Origin: Leucobacter sp.
Lineage (GTDB): Bacteria; Actinomycetota; Actinomycetes; Actinomycetales; Microbacteriaceae
Direction: 5' to 3'
DNA length: 5,883 nucleotides
Assembly (NCBI GenBank): GCA_012510755.1
Contig: JAAZHL010000049.1
Span: 1-5,883, forward strand
Under the pieces are notes generated by a model that worked only from the letters and a program-made list of their open reading frames with translations, did not search any database and was not told the origin of the DNA. A program made the translations under genes and the position numbers. Below, in pieces: positions 1 through 4,377 of the stretch. Numbering within the stretch: position 1 is the first letter of the stretch; every line of letters starts with the position of its first letter.

Positions 1-239
1 CGCTCACCGCGGTGGCAGTCGAGGGTCTGCACGCACATGATGTGGGGCAATATCTTGATGAACAAGGTGTGCTTGTGCGCGTTGGCCACCACTGTGCGCA
101 GCCCCTGCACCGGGCGTTGGGCATGGCGTCAAGCACGCGCGCCAGTGTGCACCTGACAAGCACTGAAGACGAAATCGAACGCTTCATTGACGGGCTACGT
201 GGCGCCCAAAGGTATTTCAAGGTGGAGGTGTCACGATGA
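1..239 (+). CDS. sufS: Cysteine desulfurase SufS (class II), C-terminal fragment
   Basis: This is the 3' end of a gene that runs off the left edge; in-frame codons start at base 3 and no start codon is visible. SufS is a PLP enzyme of the cytosol that removes sulfur from L-cysteine and holds it as a persulfide for Fe-S cluster assembly. The fragment shows the C-terminal signature of the class II family: a G-L-H-A-H-D-V-G-Q stretch, then R-V-G-H-H-C-A-Q-P-L-H, in which the Cys codon at 93-95 is the persulfide-forming residue on the short class II loop. A conserved R-A-S-V strand and a closing helix ending R-A/G-A-Q-R-Y-F follow. The PLP lysine and most of the protein lie outside the window. 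Its stop codon overlaps the sufU start, so the two genes are almost certainly co-transcribed and translationally coupled. The identity is firm because the C-terminal motifs are diagnostic. Confidence 0.95.
   Translation, partial: LTAVAVEGLHAHDVGQYLDEQGVLVRVGHHCAQPLHRALGMASSTRASVHLTSTEDEIERFIDGLRGAQRYFKVEVSR
224..228 (+). promoter_or_regulatory. Ribosome binding site of sufU
   Basis: A GGAGG core lies inside the last codons of sufS, 7 bases before the ATG at 236. It fixes the sufU start and supports direct initiation as well as coupling through the ATGA stop/start overlap (236-239). Confidence 0.8.
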
Positions 240-706
240 GTTCGCTGGACGGTCTCTATCAAGAGGTGATCCTTGATCATTCAAAGCGCCCAATCGGCAA
301 GGGTGAACTCGACGCCCCTGCGGGCACGGTGACTGCGTCACACCACGAATTTAACCCGAGTTGTGGCGATGAATTGACGCTGAGCATTGCTGTCTCACCT
401 TACACCGGCAAGATCGAACATCTCGCATGGCAGGGCCAGGGATGCTCCATTTCTATGGCGTCAGCGTCGATTCTGTCTCAGCAGGTTCGTGACGATGCGC
501 TGACGCTTGCGGGCGCCCGCGAACGCATCGAGGCGTTTAGAGAGATGATTCAGTCGCGTGGGGCGATCGAGCCAGATGAAGAACTGCTTGGCGATGCTGT
601 GGCACTGCAGGGCGTTTCGAAGTTTGTCATGCGCGTGAAATGTGCCATGCTCGCGTGGGTGGCACTCGAGGCAGATCTCACGCAGGTTGAGGGCGCGCAG
701 GGTTAA
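236..706 (+). CDS. sufU: SufU, zinc-dependent sulfurtransferase / Fe-S assembly protein
   Basis: The 156-residue protein has the normal length for SufU, the cytosolic partner that takes the persulfide from SufS and delivers it to the SUF scaffold. The N-terminus L-Y-Q-E-V-I-L-D-H-S-K-R-P is typical. The expected zinc ligands are present: Cys43 and Asp45 in N-P-S-C-G-D, Cys70 in G-Q-G-C-S-I-S, and Cys136 in R-V-K-C-A-M-L-A-W. The spacing between the second and third Cys includes the extra helix that separates SufU from IscU, and Lys135 stands where IscU has a His. This favours SufU (sulfur transfer) over an IscU-type cluster scaffold. The start at 236 has a strong ribosome binding site and overlaps the sufS stop by 4 bp. 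The next gene on this strand is not an Fe-S gene, so sufU seems to end the visible suf operon. Confidence 0.96.
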   Translation: MSSLDGLYQEVILDHSKRPIGKGELDAPAGTVTASHHEFNPSCGDELTLSIAVSPYTGKIEHLAWQGQGCSISMASASILSQQVRDDALTLAGARERIEAFREMIQSRGAIEPDEELLGDAVALQGVSKFVMRVKCAMLAWVALEADLTQVEGAQG

Positions 707-718
707 CGCCACACCCGT

Positions 719-741
719 GCCGGACCCATGCCGGGTTCTGC
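719..741 (+). other. Hairpin after sufU, possible weak terminator or attenuator
   Basis: GGACCC (722-727) and GGGTTC (733-738) pair over six positions with one G-U and a five-base loop. After one mismatch the stem continues with bases 719-720 against 740-741. It begins 13 bp after the sufU stop. No T-run follows, so it is not a classic intrinsic terminator, although actinobacterial terminators often lack one. It abuts the most upstream possible start (742) of the next gene. Folding was judged by eye. Confidence 0.3.
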
Positions 742-2292
742 GTGAGCGGTTGCGATTTGTCGCTCACAATCGAGGTTTGTCTCGGCCTGCACGCTTCTTC
801 TGTGAGTAACCGATCAGTCGTCGCAGCGATGCCTCAGCATGGAGCTATGCACGCATCACCAACACCACACTCACCGACCCAGCCTTCCCCGACCCCACAG
901 GCTCAGACCCGGCCTTCCCCGCCCAGCTCTGCCCCGAGGTCGCTCGTGCCTGCAGCCGACCCCGCCGTCTTGCGCTGTACGAGCACCGCAGACTTTCTTG
1001 CTGTGTTGCCATTCGTCACTGGTTTCACTGACGAACAGAGCCTATTCATTGTGCTCTTTCGCGGTAAGCGCAGTGAAGACGTCTTGCGGCTCGAACTGCC
1101 CGAGCACCTTCGTCGGTCAACTACTGAGGCGCAAGCCCCTTCAGCGGCTTCTGGCGCATCAAGGTTCTCAGGTGTCACGGCAGTAACCGCCACGACCGCC
1201 CCACCAACCTCCCACGACCGCGCACGCCAACTTCGAGAAGAGAAACACACCGAGCGGCTCTTCGTCGACGCAGTGATCGAGCTCTTGCGAGCCACCGGTG
1301 TTGCTGGCGAAGGCCCTGCCTTCGTCTTTACCACCACGCTGAGCTATGCACAGTGTGACGGCGTGCCTCTCTTGCGCCTCACCCGCATGCTGCAGCGTCG
1401 ACTGCGCGCCGAAGGGTGGCGGGCGCGTGAGCTGGCCGTGATTGCGAGTGACGGTTGGAGTGCGCTACTGAGCGACACGCCACATCTTCGCCACGATCTC
1501 ACAGAGATTATGCAGAGCCCCATGGCATCGCAAGCTGGCGTGCACGTCGACACCCCGCGCACGCTGCGCGAGCTCGGCGAGCTTCCACCGTACACACCAA
1601 TGCGCGCAACACAAGTCGCTGCCGCGATCGAAGAGCTCTCTCGTCGAGAACACAACTATGCAGCGCTCAAGCAGAGCGAAGCACCAGCACCAGCGCAAAC
1701 GGCCGACGATTGGGTGCCAACCGAAACGGACTCGCTGGCACCAATCTGGGTGCGAGGTCTCACCCGCGTGTGCGATCGCTGTTTCGACACCGCTGAGGCA
1801 GACGCAGAGATCGACCCGCGCATGCTCGCGCGGCTTATTTTTGCCGCACAGTCGCCCGATCGATGGCTCGCGGTTGCGCTGACTGCGCTCACCCGGGAAG
1901 AGTTTGTCATGAGTCTCGCAGAAAGCAACGGCACCCGACTCTTCGGCAAATTGCCGGTGTCGGCTGACGAACGCTCACCAGGCAGCATCGAAGACATACT
2001 GCTTTCTCTCGCAGAAGAGATACCTGACACTTCCCGGCTGGGGCGCGTCGCCACTGTGCTCGCTGATGCCACGGTGCATGCCCCACGCGCCGCACAACCG
2101 GCCATGCTCTCGTTGCTCGCATGGGTGTGGTGGAGCCTCGGCATGCAATCGGTCGCGACCGTGTTTATTGAGCAGGCGCGGGCGGTTGACCCTGCACACG
2201 CGGTCAGCGAGATGGTGAGTCGGCTGATTCAACGCCCGCCGCAGATGCGGCTTCGCCATTTGCAAGCCGCGCGGCGACAGGCAGCGGCATAA
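742..2292 (+). CDS. DUF4192 domain-containing protein, function unknown
   Basis: I recognise this as an actinobacterial DUF4192 protein. The family has no established biochemical role and I do not assign one. The frame from GTG 742 gives 516 residues. The recognisable core begins near residue 76 with L-R-C-T-S-T-A-D-F-L-A-V-L-P, a G-F-T-D-E-Q-S-L strand/turn and the hydrophobic strand F-I-V-L-F. Other family-like stretches follow: E-L-L-R-A-T-G near 180, F-V-F-T-T-T near 194, R-L-R-A-E-G-W-R-A-R-E-L-A-V-I, and a C-terminal helical part with L-L-A-W-V-W-W-S-L-G-M and A-R-A-V-D-P-A-H-A. Residues 38-75 are Pro/Ser/Thr-rich and repetitive, and about 125-165 form a second low-complexity Ala/Ser/Thr insertion. 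There is no signal peptide or clear membrane segment, so it is probably cytosolic. The start is uncertain: GTG 742, GTG 802, ATG 829 and ATG 847 are all in frame. None has a well-spaced ribosome site, although GGAG lies just before 847. The gene is same-strand with sufU and convergent with the nad operon. Confidence 0.85.
   Translation: MSGCDLSLTIEVCLGLHASSVSNRSVVAAMPQHGAMHASPTPHSPTQPSPTPQAQTRPSPPSSAPRSLVPAADPAVLRCTSTADFLAVLPFVTGFTDEQSLFIVLFRGKRSEDVLRLELPEHLRRSTTEAQAPSAASGASRFSGVTAVTATTAPPTSHDRARQLREEKHTERLFVDAVIELLRATGVAGEGPAFVFTTTLSYAQCDGVPLLRLTRMLQRRLRAEGWRARELAVIASDGWSALLSDTPHLRHDLTEIMQSPMASQAGVHVDTPRTLRELGELPPYTPMRATQVAAAIEELSRREHNYAALKQSEAPAPAQTADDWVPTETDSLAPIWVRGLTRVCDRCFDTAEADAEIDPRMLARLIFAAQSPDRWLAVALTALTREEFVMSLAESNGTRLFGKLPVSADERSPGSIEDILLSLAEEIPDTSRLGRVATVLADATVHAPRAAQPAMLSLLAWVWWSLGMQSVATVFIEQARAVDPAHAVSEMVSRLIQRPPQMRLRHLQAARRQAAA
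871..930 (+). repeat. Two imperfect 30-bp direct repeats in the Pro-rich N-terminus
   Basis: GACCC-A/G-GCCTTCCCC occurs at 876-890 and again at 906-920, exactly 30 bp apart, with one mismatch in 15 bases. The flanking bases are more decayed. The units encode T-Q-P-S-P-T and T-R-P-S-P-P in the low-complexity leader of the DUF4192 protein. The 30-bp period keeps the reading frame. Local duplication or slippage in a disordered linker is the simplest explanation. Confidence 0.6.
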
Positions 2293-2334
2293 CTATGAGT
2301 GCGGCCCGACAACGCCAGGTCAGGTCACGTTGCA

Positions 2335-3525
2335 TCATCTCGCAGCGCGTGCGGCCTCGCGCGCAAGCACTGTCACCACGCGTTCTCGCATCGCCGGGGT
2401 GAGCGGCTCATGCAGGGTGAACCGAATCGAGGTCTGCGCCACTTCTGCGGTCACGCCCATCGCAAGCAGCACCGGCGAAGGCTCGTCCTTGCCAGCTGCG
2501 CAGGCCGACCCTGATGAGGCAGCGATGCCGGCAGCATCGAGCGCAACGAGCATCGATTCTCCGCTCACTCCCCGAATTACGAACGACGCGTGGCCGGGCA
2601 AACGTTCAGTGGGGTGACCCGTCAGCGCAGCCCCCGGCACCGTTGCAAGCACTTGCGAGACAAACTCATCTCGACTCGCAGCGAGAGCGAGCGCGCGAGT
2701 GCCAATGTCGCGAACTGCAGCGGTGACTGCAGCAGCGAATCCTGCGATCGCAGCGACGTTCTCGGTGCCCGAGCGCAGTCCTCGTTCTTGGCCACCGCCG
2801 TGCAGCACTGGTTCGAGGGGAATCCCGTCGCGCACCAACAACGCGCCGGCCCCCTGTGGGCCACCGAACTTGTGACTGGCAATGCTCATGGCGTGCACGT
2901 TTGCTCCCGGCCATGCGCCGGTGGCAAGCGAGGCCGGCAGCGAGGCCGCTGCTTGCACGGCATCGGTGTGGCACCAGACCCCATTTGATGCGGCAACCGC
3001 CATGAGTTCTGGCACCGGTTGCACCGAGCCGACCTCCCCGTTCGCGAGGCCAATAGTCACCAGCGCGGTGTCATCACGAAGCGCAGCCTCAACACGTCGA
3101 ACATCGACCATGGCCATCTGATCGACGTCGACCTGCGTCACTTCGTAACCGTGAACGCGACCCAAATAGTTGCAGCTCTCGAGAACCGACGGGTGCTCGA
3201 TGCTCGATGTCACCACATGCCTCCCGCGTGAGTGCGCAAGTGCCAACCCGATAACCGCGAGGTTGTTCGCTTCGGTTCCGCCCGAAGTAAAAATCACCTC
3301 GGTAGGCCGCACACCACAGGCTTGCGCGACCTCTGCCCGAGCATGCTCAATCACGGCACGTGCGCGGTGTCCAGCTGAATGCACGCTCGAGGCGTTAGCT
3401 TGGCCGCTGCGCAGCACGTTGAGCATCGCCTCGAACGCTTCGGGTCGCAACGGTGCGGTCGCCGCAGCGTCGAGATAGCGGTGGCCAGCGGGTAACGTTT
3501 CGTCGGTGTGTGTGGAAGTGGCCAT
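2335..3525 (-). CDS. Class I (NifS/IscS-like) cysteine desulfurase of the nad operon
   Basis: The 396-residue protein has the usual length for a NifS/IscS-type PLP cysteine desulfurase, which converts L-cysteine to alanine and an enzyme persulfide. The visible signature elements, in order, are: Y-L-D-A-A-A-T-A-P near 17-25, N-A-S-S-V-H (44-49), T-S-G-G-T-E-A-N-N (80-88) for phosphate binding, His111 in S-I-E-H-P-S, N-G-E-V-G (162-166), Asp188 and Gln191 in H-T-D-A-V-Q, the PLP lysine Lys219 in S-H-K-F-G-G-P-Q-G, R-S-G-T-E-N (251-256), and catalytic Cys342 in S-S-G-S-A-C-A-A-G on the long class I loop. It starts 3 bp after the nadC stop, with no good ribosome site of its own, so translational coupling is likely. 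From its place in the nad operon it probably acts as a dedicated sulfur donor for the NadA [4Fe-4S] cluster (a NadS/NifS role). A general housekeeping IscS role, including tRNA thiolation, is also possible. Confidence 0.93.
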   Translation of the reverse strand: MATSTHTDETLPAGHRYLDAAATAPLRPEAFEAMLNVLRSGQANASSVHSAGHRARAVIEHARAEVAQACGVRPTEVIFTSGGTEANNLAVIGLALAHSRGRHVVTSSIEHPSVLESCNYLGRVHGYEVTQVDVDQMAMVDVRRVEAALRDDTALVTIGLANGEVGSVQPVPELMAVAASNGVWCHTDAVQAAASLPASLATGAWPGANVHAMSIASHKFGGPQGAGALLVRDGIPLEPVLHGGGQERGLRSGTENVAAIAGFAAAVTAAVRDIGTRALALAASRDEFVSQVLATVPGAALTGHPTERLPGHASFVIRGVSGESMLVALDAAGIAASSGSACAAGKDEPSPVLLAMGVTAEVAQTSIRFTLHEPLTPAMRERVVTVLAREAARAAR

Positions 3526-3528
3526 CAG

Positions 3529-4377
3529 TTACGCCGCGTCAAGCCCGAGGTCGAGGGCAACGGCACCGTGCGTCAGTCGACCGACTGAAATAACCTGCAC
3601 ACCGGTCTCGGCGATGGCACCAACGGTGTCGAGGTTCACCCCGCCGCTCGCCTCGCACACTGCCCGTCCAGCGACGAGGCGCACCCCTTCACGCAGATCA
3701 TCAAGCGAGAAATTGTCGAGCAATACCCCGGTGCCGCCCGCGTCAAGCACCGCACCGAGCTGCGTCAATCGGTCGACCTCAACGATAATCGCAGTCGTGT
3801 GCCCCACACGCTGCTTCAGTTGCACGATCGCACGGGTCAATGCAGGACCCTCGGTCGCACCAAGCGCCACCAGATGATTGTCTTTCAGCATGATGGCATC
3901 GCTCAGACTGAAGCGATGATTCTTGCCCCCGCCAGCCATCACCGCGTGCTTCTCAAGCGCGCGAATGCCAGGTGTGGTTTTGCGGGTGTCTGCAATGCTC
4001 GCACCATTACCTGCAACTGCCTCAACATACTTCGAGGTGAGCGTCGCGATGCCACTCAAACGTTGCGCGAAGTTCAAGGCGACTCGCTCTGCTGTCAGTA
4101 CCCCTCGAGCTGGCCCCGAGATGCGCCCGAGCACCTCGCCACGCTCGAAGCGGTGCCCCTCGGCTGCCAAGCCCGACACCTCCGTGCGGGCGTCAACCTG
4201 CCGAAAAGTCTCTGCCACGAGCGGGCCGCCTGCGAACACGCCCGGTTCTCTCGCCGTCAGTTCAGTGTCGAGCCACGCCTGCTCAGCAATGGTGAGCTGC
4301 ACGGTGAGATCGCCCCACGGCACGTCTTCGGCAAGTGCCCGTTGCACGGTCTCGGTAATGATGGCCGGTGTTAGCAT
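3529..4377 (-). CDS. nadC: Nicotinate-nucleotide diphosphorylase (quinolinate phosphoribosyltransferase)
   Basis: The enzyme joins quinolinate to PRPP, releasing CO2 and pyrophosphate, to give nicotinate mononucleotide; this is the third step of de novo NAD synthesis, in the cytosol. The 282 residues match the family length. Motifs in order: E-D-V-P-W-G-D-L-T (17-25), Glu97-Arg98 in the E-R-V-A-L-N-F helix, D-T-R-K-T-T-P-G (130-137), H-A-V followed by G-G-G-K-N-H-R (149-155), K-D-N-H (165-168), Glu200 in V-E-V-D, L-L-D-N (219-222), A-S-G-G-V-N-L, and the closing S-V-G-R-L-T-H-G. All expected quinolinate and phosphate ligands (Arg98, Arg132, Lys133, His154, Arg155, Lys165, Glu200, Asp221) are present, so it should be active. 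The ATG at 4377 overlaps the end of nadB by 7 bp (ATGCTAA) and has a ribosome site at 4387-4393, which fixes the start. Confidence 0.97.
   Translation of the reverse strand: MLTPAIITETVQRALAEDVPWGDLTVQLTIAEQAWLDTELTAREPGVFAGGPLVAETFRQVDARTEVSGLAAEGHRFERGEVLGRISGPARGVLTAERVALNFAQRLSGIATLTSKYVEAVAGNGASIADTRKTTPGIRALEKHAVMAGGGKNHRFSLSDAIMLKDNHLVALGATEGPALTRAIVQLKQRVGHTTAIIVEVDRLTQLGAVLDAGGTGVLLDNFSLDDLREGVRLVAGRAVCEASGGVNLDTVGAIAETGVQVISVGRLTHGAVALDLGLDAA

Noticed and set aside
750..781. Possible promoter in the sufU-DUF4192 gap (TTGCGA at 750-755, CACAAT at 765-770)
   Set aside because: The spacing of about 9 bases is far too short for a sigma-70 type promoter, and no other box pair with 16-18 base spacing was found by eye.
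903..2144. Minus-strand open frames opposite the DUF4192 gene (up to 162 codons)
   Set aside because: The translations are Ser/Arg/Ala-rich and low in complexity, without family motifs. The plus frame has clear DUF4192 features, so these are shadow frames.
2310..2332. CAACG...CGTTG inverted repeat as a bidirectional terminator
   Set aside because: Five base pairs with a 13-base loop and no T-run on either strand is too weak to call a terminator.
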